NCBI RefSeq assembly: GCF_049803835.1
Contig: NZ_JBNAGK010000005.1
Coordinates: 1-64,000, forward strand
Source of the DNA: Pacificoceanicola sp049803835
Lineage (GTDB): Bacteria > Pseudomonadota > Alphaproteobacteria > Rhodobacterales > Rhodobacteraceae
DNA: 64,000 nucleotides
Direction of reading: 5' to 3'
Positions 25,688 to 34,252 of this stretch are shown piece by piece (positions within the stretch are counted from its first letter, which is position 1; every line of letters begins with the position of its first letter). The translations under genes were made by a program, and so were the position numbers. Below the pieces are notes generated by a model. It was given only the letters and a program-made list of their open reading frames with translations. It did no database searches and was not told the origin of the DNA.

Positions 25688-26580
25688 GCCCCAGAGACGA
25701 CATCCCACAACTGCGCGGACAGGATGGCGAAGGCTCTGTCCAGGTGCATCAGGACGCTGCGCTGAAGATCGAGGGCGCCAAGGTGTTCTCCGTCTATGGC
25801 AAGGGTGGCATCGGCAAGTCGACCACCTCCTCCAACCTCTCCGCCGCCTTTGCCAAGATGGGCAAGCGGGTGCTGCAGATCGGCTGCGATCCGAAGCACG
25901 ACAGCACCTTCACCCTGACCGGGCGGCTGCAACCCACGGTGATCGACATCCTCAAGGAGGTCGATTTCCACCCCGAGGAACTGCGCCCCGAGGACTATGT
26001 CACGGAAGGCTGGGGAGGGGTGCGCTGTGTCGAGGCGGGCGGCCCGCCTGCGGGCACCGGCTGTGGCGGCTATGTGGTTGGCCAGACGGTCAAGCTTTTG
26101 AAACAGCATCACCTGCTGGAAGACACCGACGTGGTGATCTTCGACGTGCTGGGCGATGTGGTCTGCGGCGGCTTCGCCGCGCCGCTGCAACATGCCGACC
26201 GGGCGGTGATCGTCACCGCCAACGATTTCGACAGCATCTACGCGATGAACCGGATCATCGCCGCCGTTCAGGCCAAGTCCGCCAATTACAAGGTACGGCT
26301 GGCGGGTTGCGTCGCCAATCGCTCGAAGGACACCGACGAGGTGGACCGCTACTGCGCCAAGGTCGGCTTCAAGCGCATCGCGCATATGCCGGACGTCGAC
26401 GCGATCCGCCGCTCGCGCTTGAAGAAGAAGACGCTGTTCGAGATGGACGGGGACGAAGACATCCTCGCCTGCCGGGCGGAATACCTGCGGCTGGCGCAAA
26501 CGCTGCTTGCCGGAACCGATCCGCTGGCCCCCGCCCCGATGGAAGACCGCGACATCTTCGAGCTGCTGGGGTTCGATTGA
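25684..26580 (+). CDS. bchL: dark-operative protochlorophyllide reductase ATPase BchL
   Basis: NifH-like [4Fe-4S] ATPase that transfers electrons to BchNB. The 298-residue protein has the P-loop YGKGGIGKSTT (38-48), switch region CDPKHDSTFTLTG, and the two cluster cysteines in the contexts GTGCGGYVVG and GDVVCGGFA. Start ATG 25684 has AAAGGACAGG upstream. Its stop is TGATG, beginning a micro-ORF that runs to bchM. Confidence 0.96.
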   Translation: MSPRDDIPQLRGQDGEGSVQVHQDAALKIEGAKVFSVYGKGGIGKSTTSSNLSAAFAKMGKRVLQIGCDPKHDSTFTLTGRLQPTVIDILKEVDFHPEELRPEDYVTEGWGGVRCVEAGGPPAGTGCGGYVVGQTVKLLKQHHLLEDTDVVIFDVLGDVVCGGFAAPLQHADRAVIVTANDFDSIYAMNRIIAAVQAKSANYKVRLAGCVANRSKDTDEVDRYCAKVGFKRIAHMPDVDAIRRSRLKKKTLFEMDGDEDILACRAEYLRLAQTLLAGTDPLAPAPMEDRDIFELLGFD

Positions 26581-26663
26581 TGAGCAGGCTGTCACGATAT
26601 CTCGCCGCAGTCCCGGGCTTGACCCGGGACCTCACCGCCCATCAGGTCAGGAGGCAGGATTGA
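26580..26663 (+). CDS. bridging micro-ORF bchL-bchM (27 codons, putative)
   Basis: The frame begins ATG 26580 within the bchL stop (TGATG) and ends TGA 26661-26663, overlapping the TTG start of bchM (TTGA). It passes through a palindromic repeat, whose translation gives VPGLTRDLTA. It contains the GGAGG ribosome site for bchM near its end. Translation is not proven; the exact fit to both neighbours is the reason for listing it. Confidence 0.35.
   Translation: MSRLSRYLAAVPGLTRDLTAHQVRRQD
26607..26634 (-). repeat. palindromic repeat, copy 1 (bchL-bchM gap)
   Basis: A 28-bp element with stem GTCCCGGG / CCCGGGAC around CTTGA (26610-26630). Its reverse complement matches copy 2 at 32135-32162 over all 28 bases except one. 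REP/RIME-like short palindromes of this kind are common in alphaproteobacterial genomes. Confidence 0.8.
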
Positions 26664-27331
26664 CCTACGCCCGCACCCTCGCCCGGGTCGAGACCTACTT
26701 CGATCAGACCGCCCATCGCACCTGGGAGCGGCTGACCAGCGACGCGCCGGTGAGCCGCATCCGCGAGACCGTGCGGCGCGGACGCGATGCGATGCGGGCG
26801 CAGCTGATCTCACGCCTGCCGCAGGATCTGCACGGCATGCGGGTTCTGGACGCGGGCTGCGGCACCGGACAACTCAGCGCCGACCTGGCGGCGCGGGGCG
26901 CGGAGGTGGTCGGCGTCGACGTCTCGCCCCGGTTGATCGACATCGCGCAGGCGCGGCTACCCGGGCACCTGTCGGGGCGGGTGACCTTCCGCGCCGGGGA
27001 CATGCTGCACGCGGACATCGGCCCCGTCGATTTCACCATCGCCATGGACAGCCTGATCTATTACACGCGCCCCGATCTCGCCGACGCCCTGCACCGGCTT
27101 CAGGACCGCACCCGCCACGCGGTCGTCTTCACCCTCGCCCCGCGCACGCCGCTGCTGATGGCCATGTGGCGCGTCGGCAAGCTGTTCCCGCGTTCGGACC
27201 GCTCGCCGGTCATGGTCCCGCACGCCCATGCACCGCTGGCCCGCGCCTTGCAGGGCCGGGGCACGCTGACCGCGCTGGACCGCGTGACCTCCGGATTCTA
27301 CATCTCCCAGGCGCTGGAGCTGCGGCCATGA
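26660..27331 (+). CDS. bchM: Mg-protoporphyrin IX O-methyltransferase BchM
   Basis: Transfers a methyl group from S-adenosylmethionine to the C13 propionate of Mg-protoporphyrin. The 223-residue protein has the SAM motif MRVLDAGCGTGQLSADLAAR, then VVGVDVSPRLI and FTIAMDSLIYY. No ATG fits; the TTG at 26660 follows CAGGAGG with 6 bases spacing and gives the usual N-terminus (TYARTLARVETYFD). The end overlaps lhaA (ATGA). Confidence 0.94.
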   Translation: MTYARTLARVETYFDQTAHRTWERLTSDAPVSRIRETVRRGRDAMRAQLISRLPQDLHGMRVLDAGCGTGQLSADLAARGAEVVGVDVSPRLIDIAQARLPGHLSGRVTFRAGDMLHADIGPVDFTIAMDSLIYYTRPDLADALHRLQDRTRHAVVFTLAPRTPLLMAMWRVGKLFPRSDRSPVMVPHAHAPLARALQGRGTLTALDRVTSGFYISQALELRP

Positions 27332-28752
27332 TCCTCGGCCGCCGTCATATCCGCCAGTTGGCCACGCGCTACCTGCCGTTTGCCGATGCGGCCAGCGAGG
27401 GCCTGCCGCTCGGCCAGCTGCTGCGGCTGTCGCTGTTTCAGGTCTCCGTCGGCATGGCGAGCGTCATGCTGCTTGGCACACTGAACCGCGTGATGATCGT
27501 CGAGCTGTCCGTGCCCGCCATCGTCGTGGCCCTGATGATCGCCTTGCCGGTGCTGATCGCACCGTTCCGGGCCTTGCTGGGCTTCCGCTCCGACACCCAC
27601 CGCAGCGCGCTCGGCTGGAAGCGCATTCCCTACCTATGGTTCGGGTCGCTCTGGCAGATGGGCGGGCTGGCGGTGATGCCCTTCGCGCTGATCGTGCTGA
27701 GCGGCCAGCAGACCGTCGGCCCCGCTTGGGCGGGCGAGGTCCTTGCCGCGCTGGCGTTCCTCATGACCGGCCTCGGCCTGCACATGACCCAGACCGCCGG
27801 TCTGGCGCTTGCCTCCGACCGGGCCGACGACGACACCCGCCCGCGCGTCGTGGCGCTGCTCTATGTCATGCTGCTCCTTGGCATGGGGCTGTCCTCTGTC
27901 ATCATCGGCTGGCTGCTGCGGGACTTTTCCGAGATCCGCCTGATCCGCGTGGTTCAGGGGGCCGCCGTCGCCGGGATCGCGCTGAACCTGATCGCCCTGT
28001 GGAAACAGGAGGCGCTACGTCCGATGAGCCGCGAGGAGCGCGAGACCCCGCGCCCGCGCTTCCGCGACGCATGGCGCGACCTGATGCAAGGCGGACAGGC
28101 GGGACGGCTGCTCGCCGTGGCCTTTGTCGGGACCATGGCGTTCAACATGCAGGATGTGTTGCTCGAACCCTACGGCGGCGAGATCCTCGGGCTTTCGGTT
28201 GGTGCCACCACGCTGCTCACCGCGCTCTGGGCCACCGGGGCACTGACCGGATTTGCCTTGGCCGGACGGCTGCTCGGCAAGGGGCAGGACCCCATGCGCC
28301 TCGCCGCTTATGGCGTCCTTGCCGGCGTCGCGGCGTTTTCCACGGTGATCTTCGCGGCCCCGATGCAGGCGGCACCGATCTTCTACGCCGGGGCCACGCT
28401 GATCGGGTTCGGCGGCGGGCTCTTCGCCGTCTCCACCCTGATCGCGGCCATGACCCTTCCCAGCCAGAGCACCGGCAGCGGCCTTGCCCTTGGCGCCTGG
28501 GGTGCGGCGCAGGCCACCGCCGCAGGCCTTGCCGTCGCGCTTGGCGGCGGGCTGCGTGACGGCGTCAACGTCCTGACCCGGTCCGGCGACTGGGGTGCGG
28601 CGCTCGCCACCCCCGCCACCGGCTATTCCTTCGTCTACCACCTCGAAATCGGCCTCTTGTTCCTGACCCTCGTTCTGCTCGGCCCGCTGACCCGGCGCAG
28701 GATGCCGCGCGGCGCGCCGCAGCGACTCGGGCTGGCCGATTTCCCAACATGA
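27328..28752 (+). CDS. lhaA: LH1 assembly protein LhaA (PucC-family MFS)
   Basis: A 474-residue, 12-membrane-segment protein of the PucC/LhaA family needed for light-harvesting 1 assembly. Hallmarks: MLLGTLNRVMIVELSVPAIV, FRSDTHRSALGWKRIPYLWF and NMQDVLLEPYGGEILGLSVG. Its place between bchM and puhA is that of lhaA (orf1696) in purple bacteria. Related in sequence to the transporter at 13982-15280. Confidence 0.94.
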   Translation: MILGRRHIRQLATRYLPFADAASEGLPLGQLLRLSLFQVSVGMASVMLLGTLNRVMIVELSVPAIVVALMIALPVLIAPFRALLGFRSDTHRSALGWKRIPYLWFGSLWQMGGLAVMPFALIVLSGQQTVGPAWAGEVLAALAFLMTGLGLHMTQTAGLALASDRADDDTRPRVVALLYVMLLLGMGLSSVIIGWLLRDFSEIRLIRVVQGAAVAGIALNLIALWKQEALRPMSREERETPRPRFRDAWRDLMQGGQAGRLLAVAFVGTMAFNMQDVLLEPYGGEILGLSVGATTLLTALWATGALTGFALAGRLLGKGQDPMRLAAYGVLAGVAAFSTVIFAAPMQAAPIFYAGATLIGFGGGLFAVSTLIAAMTLPSQSTGSGLALGAWGAAQATAAGLAVALGGGLRDGVNVLTRSGDWGAALATPATGYSFVYHLEIGLLFLTLVLLGPLTRRRMPRGAPQRLGLADFPT

Positions 28753-28780
28753 CAGACCGTCCCTGAGAGGAGACCACCCC

Positions 28781-29554
28781 ATGACACAGACATTCTTTGC
28801 ACAGGTCGATCTTGCCAGCGTGGCGCTCTGGTTGTTCTGGATCTTCTTCGCCCTGCTGATCTTCTACATTCAGCGCGAGAACATGCGCGAAGGCTATCCG
28901 CTCGAAGACGATCATGGCAATCCGGCGGGCAATCAGGGCATGTTCCCGTTGCCTGACGACAAGACCTTCCGCCTGCCCTACGGGCGCGGCGTTGTCACCG
29001 TGCCGTCCGGTCAGAACCCGGAACGGGCGAACCTCGCCCTGTCGCGCGATCCGGCGGGCGGCGGCTTCCCGTTCACGCCGACCGGCGATCCGATGGCCGA
29101 CGGCGTCGGCCCCGCCTCCTGGGCGGCGCGGCGCGACATGCCGGAACTCGACGGCAAGGGTCATCCGAAGATCGTGCCGATGGCGGGCAACACGCAATTC
29201 ACCGTTTCCGCCGGACGCGACCCGCGCGGCCTGCCGGTTCAGGCCGGGGATGGGACCATCGTCGGAACCATCAGCGATATGTGGATCGACGAGCCGGAGC
29301 AGCTGGTGCGTTACCTGGAGATCAAGCTCGACGCCGCCCATGGCACAGGCACGCGGCTGGTGCCGCTGCCGATGGCGAAGATCAAGGCGGACCGGGTGAA
29401 GATCAAGGCGATCTTCGGCAAGCATTTCAACGGCGTGCCGCGCCATGCCTCGCCGCATCAGGTGACGCTGCTCGAGGAGGACAAGATCGCCGGCTACTAC
29501 GCGGGCGGTCTGCTCTACGCCAGCGAGGCGCGTCTGGAGCCGCAGCTCGGCTGA
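28781..29554 (+). CDS. puhA: photosynthetic reaction centre H subunit PuhA
   Basis: H subunit capping the cytoplasmic side of the reaction centre and shaping proton delivery to QB. The 257-residue protein has one N-terminal membrane helix (VALWLFWIFFALLIFYIQRE, ~12-31), the PLEDD turn, and a C-terminal PRC-barrel domain (GTISDMWIDEPEQLVRYLEI). GAGAGGAG precedes ATG 28781. Confidence 0.97.
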   Translation: MTQTFFAQVDLASVALWLFWIFFALLIFYIQRENMREGYPLEDDHGNPAGNQGMFPLPDDKTFRLPYGRGVVTVPSGQNPERANLALSRDPAGGGFPFTPTGDPMADGVGPASWAARRDMPELDGKGHPKIVPMAGNTQFTVSAGRDPRGLPVQAGDGTIVGTISDMWIDEPEQLVRYLEIKLDAAHGTGTRLVPLPMAKIKADRVKIKAIFGKHFNGVPRHASPHQVTLLEEDKIAGYYAGGLLYASEARLEPQLG

Positions 29555-29576
29555 CCGCGCAAAGGGGGGAGAGACC

Positions 29577-30203
29577 ATGAACCACGACGATTTCGCCACC
29601 GAGCCGGTCCGCGGCCTGCCGGAGCGCCCGCCCGAGGGGGAGCACATCCTCTGGCAGGGCCGCCCGGACGCCTGGGCTCTGTCGAAACAGGCACTGAGCC
29701 TGCCCTGGGTCATGGGATACTTTGCCGTGCTGGCGCTCTGGCGCTTTGGCGCGGTGGCCGATGCGCTGCCCTTCGGGGCGGCCCTTGCCGCCGCAAGCCC
29801 GTTCCTGATCCTCGGTGGCGCGGTCTGCGCGCTGCTTACCCTCGTCGGCTTCGTGCAGGCGCGGGCGACGGTCTACACCCTCACCAACCGCCGCGTGGCG
29901 ATGCGCATCGGGGCGGCGCTGACGGTCACGCTGAACCTGCCGTTCAGCCAGATCCGCAATGCAGAGCTGGACCTGCGCGCGGATGGCACCGGGACGATTG
30001 CGTTCGACCTGATGGGCGAGACCCGCCTCTCCTACCTGGTCTGCTGGCCGCACGTCCGGCCTTGGCACATGCGCCGCACGGAGCCTGCGCTGCGCTGCAT
30101 TCCGGATGCCGCCCGGGTCGCGCAAATCCTCTCCGACGCTGCGGAGGCCCGGGTGAGCACGCCACAGGTCGCCCGCACCGCCACCGCGCTGGCCGCCGAA
30201 TAA
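29577..30203 (+). CDS. puhB: photosynthetic complex assembly protein PuhB
   Basis: PuhB assists reaction-centre assembly in Rhodobacter capsulatus. The 208-residue protein has GEHILWQGRPDAWALSKQAL, two to three membrane segments (MGYFAVLALWRFGAV; AASPFLILGGAVCALLTLVG) and a bacterial-PH-like part with YTLTNRRVAMRIG. Start has GGGGGGAGAG upstream. Confidence 0.92.
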   Translation: MNHDDFATEPVRGLPERPPEGEHILWQGRPDAWALSKQALSLPWVMGYFAVLALWRFGAVADALPFGAALAAASPFLILGGAVCALLTLVGFVQARATVYTLTNRRVAMRIGAALTVTLNLPFSQIRNAELDLRADGTGTIAFDLMGETRLSYLVCWPHVRPWHMRRTEPALRCIPDAARVAQILSDAAEARVSTPQVARTATALAAE

Positions 30204-30216
30204 CCGGGAGAGAGCC

Positions 30217-30675
30217 ATGACCAGCCAGACACAAAGCCACCTGCCCGACAAGGAAATGATCCCCCGCACCCTCGTGCGCGCGGTCGGGGCGCTGATGCTG
30301 ACGGTGCTGGTGCTGGTCTCGCTGGCGCGGCTGACGGACCGCCCGCTGATCGCCACGCCACCGGACGATCCGGTGGTGGCCGAGCGGGAGCTCCGGCTCT
30401 CCGGCGACCTGTCCGGCGCCGCAACCGTGCGCGCGGCGAACGGAGACCTGATTGCCGACCTGACCCCGGAAGAGGGCGGCTTCGTCTCTGGCGTCTGGCG
30501 CGTCATCCTGCGCGAGCGCATCAAGGCCCGCGCCGCAGCGGACGGATCGGTGATCCTGCGCCGGGACGCGGGCGGACGGCTTTCCATTCACGACCCCAGC
30601 ACCGGCTGGAGCGCCGACCTCATGGGGTTCGGCAAGGACAACGCCCGGGCCTTTGCCCGGCTTCTGACACAGTAG
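30217..30675 (+). CDS. puhC: photosynthetic complex assembly protein PuhC
   Basis: A 152-residue protein with one N-terminal membrane anchor (LVRAVGALMLTVLVLVSLA, ~18-36) and a periplasmic domain (LRLSGDLSGAATVRAANGDL, GGFVSGVWRVILRER, GWSADLMGFGKDNA). PuhC is needed for efficient reaction-centre/LH1 reorganisation in Rhodobacter. 13 bases after puhB, with GGGAGAGAG as ribosome site. Confidence 0.9.
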   Translation: MTSQTQSHLPDKEMIPRTLVRAVGALMLTVLVLVSLARLTDRPLIATPPDDPVVAERELRLSGDLSGAATVRAANGDLIADLTPEEGGFVSGVWRVILRERIKARAAADGSVILRRDAGGRLSIHDPSTGWSADLMGFGKDNARAFARLLTQ

Positions 30676-30688
30676 GGAGGAGACAATC

Positions 30689-30985
30689 ATGGGATGGCTG
30701 ACACGGGACATCGAACGCGCACCCTGCACGGTCGAGATTTCCCACAGGTTCGAAAGCCTGCACGCGCATCTGCGCTTCAACAACGGCGCGGTGATCTGGC
30801 CGGGTGACGAGGTGCAGGTCAAGGGCCCCGAGATCATGGCGCCCTTCGGCGAGATCGTCACCGAGGACCGCGAGGCGATCATCGTGCGGGCGTCGAAACT
30901 GGAACGGCTCTGGACCCGCCTCACCGGCGATTTCGAGGTCATGGAGCTCTGCGAATTCTCGTTCTCGGAGGAGGTCACGCTATGA
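30689..30985 (+). CDS. bciE: probable aerobic cyclase subunit BciE
   Basis: A 98-residue soluble protein (MGWLTRDIERAPCTVEISHR..., GDEVQVKGPEIMAPFGE). Alphaproteobacterial O2-dependent Mg-protoporphyrin monomethylester cyclases need a small protein, BciE, encoded next to acsF. This gene has the right size and position: directly between puhC and acsF, its TGA overlapping the acsF ATG (ATGA). The name rests on context and recollection of the family rather than a recognised catalytic motif; none is visible. Confidence 0.75.
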   Translation: MGWLTRDIERAPCTVEISHRFESLHAHLRFNNGAVIWPGDEVQVKGPEIMAPFGEIVTEDREAIIVRASKLERLWTRLTGDFEVMELCEFSFSEEVTL

Positions 30986-32106
30986 ACATGGCACTCAAGC
31001 ACACCGCCGATGCCACCACCGTCGAAGAGGGGCTGGCGATCCAGGAAGAACAGGCGAAACTCGACAGTCAGTTCGCCACGAATGTCGCGATGCAGAACAC
31101 GCTGCTGACGCCGCGCTTTTACACCACCGATTTCGACGAGCTCGACGCCATCGACGTCAGTTCCGTGCGCGGTGACTGGGACGCGCTGATTGCAGAGATG
31201 GAAAGCGACCCGAACAGGGGGCATTTTCGCAAGAACGAGGACTGGGATCACGTCGACTGGGACCGGATGGAGTCGAAGCTCAGGAAGGAGTTCATCGACT
31301 TCCTGATTTCCTCCTGCACCGCGGAATTCTCTGGCTGCGTGCTCTACAAGGAGATGAAGCGGCGCGGCGCAAACCGGGATGTCACCCAGCTGTTCCAGCT
31401 GATGGCCCGCGACGAGGCCCGCCACGCCGGGTTCATCAACGACGCCCTGCGTGAGGCGGGTGTTGCCGTCAACCTCGGCTTCCTGACGCAGAAGAAGAAG
31501 TACACCTACTTCCGGCCGAAGTTCATCTACTACGCCACCTATCTGTCGGAGAAGATCGGTTACGCCCGCTACATCACCATATTCCGCCATCTTCAGGCCA
31601 ACCCGGACCATCGGTTCCACCCGATCTTCAAATGGTTCGAGGAATGGTGCAACGACGAGTTCCGCCATGGCGAGGCCTTCGCCCTGCTGATGAAGACCGA
31701 CCCGAAGCTGACGGCGGGCGGCAATGTCTACTGGATCAAGTTTTTCCTCACGGCGGTCTATGCCACCATGTACGTCCGCGATCACCAGCGGCCCGCCTTC
31801 CACGAGGCGCTCGGGGTGGATACGGACTGGTACGGCCAGGAGGTGTTCCGCAAGACCTCCGAACTGTCGAAGCAGATCTTCCCGATCACCCTCGACATCG
31901 ACCACCCGCGCTGGATGCCGGGGCTGAAGCGGTTGCAAAAGGCCAACGCCGATCTGGCCGCCGCGATGGAGCGCACCGGGCCTGCCGCTGTGGCCGCGCG
32001 TCTGTCGGCGCGGGCCCGGGCGGCCAGCGCCTTTGCCGGTCTCCTGACAATCCCGGCGGTGAAGCACCGGGTGCCCGCGAACACCCGGATGGAGCCGTGC
32101 TACTGA
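30982..32106 (+). CDS. acsF: aerobic Mg-protoporphyrin IX monomethylester cyclase AcsF
   Basis: Diiron oxygenase forming the isocyclic ring E with O2. The 374-residue protein has the iron-ligand motifs AEFSGCVLYKEMKR, ARDEARHAGFIND and WCNDEFRHGEAFALL. With no bchE in the window, this oxygen-dependent route appears to be the one used, fitting an aerobic phototroph. The C-terminal ~45 residues are Ala/Arg-rich. ATG 30982 is coupled to bciE; a second ATG lies 6 bases on. Confidence 0.96.
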   Translation: MNMALKHTADATTVEEGLAIQEEQAKLDSQFATNVAMQNTLLTPRFYTTDFDELDAIDVSSVRGDWDALIAEMESDPNRGHFRKNEDWDHVDWDRMESKLRKEFIDFLISSCTAEFSGCVLYKEMKRRGANRDVTQLFQLMARDEARHAGFINDALREAGVAVNLGFLTQKKKYTYFRPKFIYYATYLSEKIGYARYITIFRHLQANPDHRFHPIFKWFEEWCNDEFRHGEAFALLMKTDPKLTAGGNVYWIKFFLTAVYATMYVRDHQRPAFHEALGVDTDWYGQEVFRKTSELSKQIFPITLDIDHPRWMPGLKRLQKANADLAAAMERTGPAAVAARLSARARAASAFAGLLTIPAVKHRVPANTRMEPCY

Positions 32107-32177
32107 TGCCCTGCCCCGCCGGATCGTCAAGCCATGAGGTCCCGGGTCAGGCCCGGGACTGCGGGCGGGCGGCATGA
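32106..32177 (+). CDS. bridging micro-ORF acsF-puhE (23 codons, putative)
   Basis: Starts ATG 32106 on the acsF stop (TGATG) and stops TGA 32175-32177 on the puhE start (ATGA). It crosses palindromic repeat copy 2, read as EVPGQARDCGRAA. Same design as the bchL-bchM and bchY-bchZ frames. Translation unproven. Confidence 0.35.
   Translation: MPCPAGSSSHEVPGQARDCGRAA
32135..32162 (+). repeat. palindromic repeat, copy 2 (acsF-puhE gap)
   Basis: Stem GTCCCGGG / CCCGGGAC around TCAGG (32139-32159), flanked by TGAG and TGC shared with the other copies. It occupies about 40% of the 67-base gap. Confidence 0.8.
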
Positions 32178-32995
32178 TGGCCAGCCCGTGGATCGCCGCG
32201 CTTCTCGCGCTCTTTGCCTGGTGGTTCTCCACCGGGGTGATCCTCATGGTCGTCCGTCTGGCGGACCGTTTCGGCCCACGCGGGCGGCGCATCACGACGC
32301 TCTGCGGCCTGCCGCTGCTGGTCGCCGGAATCTTCGGCTACGAAGCCTCACTGAGCGCACACGGCACCGCTGCCGCCTATGCCGCCTTCGCCTCGGCGCT
32401 GGCGGTCTGGGGCTGGATCGAACTGTCCTTCCTGACCGGCGCAATCACCGGCCCGAACCACCACGACTGCCCGAAGGACGTGCCGGAATGGGAACGGTTC
32501 CTGCGGGCCTGGGGCACCGTCGCCTATCACGAGATGCTGCTCACCGCCGTGCTGATCCTGATGTGGCTCTACGGCGCAGGCGCGTTGAATACGGTCGGCC
32601 TCTGGACCTTCACGATCCTCTATTTCGCCCGCATTTCCGCCAAGCTGAACCTCTATTTCGGCGTACCCCGGATCAATGTCGAATTCCTGCCCCGCGCGCT
32701 GAGCCACCTTGCCAGCCATTTCCGCATTGCCGCGCTGAACTGGGTGTTCCCGGTTTCCGTCACCGCGCTCAGCTTTGCCACCGCCTGCTGGCTCGACCGG
32801 CTCGCCACCTCGGACGATCCGGCGGCCCGTATCGGCTTTGCCCTGGTCGCCTCGATCACCGCGCTGGCGCTGCTCGAACATTGGGTGATGGTCCTGCCCC
32901 TGCCCGATGCCAAACTCTGGCGCTGGATGCTGCCCGCGCCGAAACACCAAACCACGAGAAACAGAAGACGACCGGAGGGATTCCATGGACTTTGA
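32174..32995 (+). CDS. puhE: photosynthetic complex assembly protein PuhE
   Basis: A 273-residue integral membrane protein (DUF3623 type) with about seven to eight membrane segments, for example WIAALLALFAWWFSTGVILM, and the conserved stretch FARISAKLNLYFGVPRINVE, FLPRALSHLASHFR. PuhE modulates bacteriochlorophyll and puf operon levels in Rhodobacter capsulatus. ATG at 32174 or 32177; its end overlaps hemA by 11 bases. Confidence 0.9.
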   Translation: MMASPWIAALLALFAWWFSTGVILMVVRLADRFGPRGRRITTLCGLPLLVAGIFGYEASLSAHGTAAAYAAFASALAVWGWIELSFLTGAITGPNHHDCPKDVPEWERFLRAWGTVAYHEMLLTAVLILMWLYGAGALNTVGLWTFTILYFARISAKLNLYFGVPRINVEFLPRALSHLASHFRIAALNWVFPVSVTALSFATACWLDRLATSDDPAARIGFALVASITALALLEHWVMVLPLPDAKLWRWMLPAPKHQTTRNRRRPEGFHGL

Positions 32996-34199
32996 CGCGA
33001 CATTCACCGCACAGCTGGACAACCTCAGGTCCGAGGGCAATTACCGTGTGTTCGCCGAACTCGAACGCCAGTGCGGCGCCTTCCCCCGGGCCCGCAGCCA
33101 TGGCTCGGATGCCCCGGACGAAGTCACCGTCTGGTGCTCCAACGACTACCTCGGCATGGGCCAACACCCGGCGGTGCGGCAGGCCATGAAGGACGCCATC
33201 GACAGCTGCGGCACCGGTGCGGGCGGCACGCGAAACATCTCCGGCACCACCCGGCAGCATGTGGAACTGGAGGCGGAACTCGCCGACCTGCACGGCAAGG
33301 AGGCGGCGCTGCTGTTCACCTCTGGCTATGTCTCCAACTGGGCCGCGCTCTCGACGCTGGGCGGCCGCCTGCCCGACGCGGTCATTCTCTCGGACGCGGG
33401 CAATCATGCGTCGATGATCGAAGGCATCCGCCACTCCCGCGCCCACAAGGTGATCTGGAAACACAACGATCCCGAGGATCTGGACCGCAAGCTCTCCGCC
33501 CTGCCCGCCAACGCGCCCAAGATCGTGGCCTTTGAATCCGTCTACTCCATGGACGGCGACATCTGCCCCATGGCGGAGATCGTCGAGGTTGCGGAAAGAC
33601 ACGGTGCCATGACCTACCTCGACGAGGTGCACGCCGTCGGCCTCTACGGTCCGCGCGGCGGCGGCATTTCCGAACAGGAAGGATTGGCCGACCGGATCAC
33701 CGTGATCGAGGGCACGTTGGGCAAGGCCTATGGCTGCATGGGCGGGTACATCACCGGCTCTGCGCCACTGTGCGATTTCATCCGCAGCTTTGCCAGCGGT
33801 TTCATCTTCACCACCGCCCTTCCACCGGCTGTCGCCGCTGGCGCCCGGGCGGCCATTTCCCATCTCAAGACATCGCAGATCGAGCGCATGCGCCAGCGCC
33901 GCCAGGTCGCCCGCCTGCGAGCCGGGCTCGATGCGCGCGGCATTCCGCATATGGACAACCCCAGCCACATCGTGCCGGTGATGATCAAGGATCCGGTGAA
34001 GTGCCGGATGCTCGCCGACATCCTGATGCGCGAGCATGGAATTTATGTCCAGCCGATCAACTACCCGACGGTGCCCAAGGGTACGGAAAGACTGCGCTTT
34101 ACGCCCGGTCCGCTGCACTCCGACGCGGACATCGACAGGTTGATCACGGCATTGGGAGTGCTTTGGAAGCAATGCGCCCTATCTCACGCCGTAGCGTGA
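32985..34199 (+). CDS. hemA: 5-aminolevulinate synthase HemA
   Basis: PLP enzyme condensing glycine and succinyl-CoA to 5-aminolevulinate, the entry of tetrapyrrole synthesis. The 404-residue protein has WCSNDYLGMGQHP, AGGTRNISGT, MTYLDEVHAVGLYG and the PLP lysine near residue 247 in EGTLGKAYGCMGGY. ATG 32985 follows CGGAGGG. Being inside the PGC operon suggests this copy serves phototrophic demand; another hemA/hemT may exist elsewhere. Confidence 0.96.
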   Translation: MDFDATFTAQLDNLRSEGNYRVFAELERQCGAFPRARSHGSDAPDEVTVWCSNDYLGMGQHPAVRQAMKDAIDSCGTGAGGTRNISGTTRQHVELEAELADLHGKEAALLFTSGYVSNWAALSTLGGRLPDAVILSDAGNHASMIEGIRHSRAHKVIWKHNDPEDLDRKLSALPANAPKIVAFESVYSMDGDICPMAEIVEVAERHGAMTYLDEVHAVGLYGPRGGGISEQEGLADRITVIEGTLGKAYGCMGGYITGSAPLCDFIRSFASGFIFTTALPPAVAAGARAAISHLKTSQIERMRQRRQVARLRAGLDARGIPHMDNPSHIVPVMIKDPVKCRMLADILMREHGIYVQPINYPTVPKGTERLRFTPGPLHSDADIDRLITALGVLWKQCALSHAVA

Positions 34200-34252
34200 C
34201 GCGGCAACGGCGCCGCGCAACCTTTGCAATACCAAGTTCCGGGAGGACGGAC

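Noticed and set aside
21951..25703. 1250-codon open frame on the minus strand, antisense to bchH
   Set aside because: It mirrors bchH exactly, as happens with strong GC third-position bias; its translation has no recognisable domain and bchH is unmistakable.
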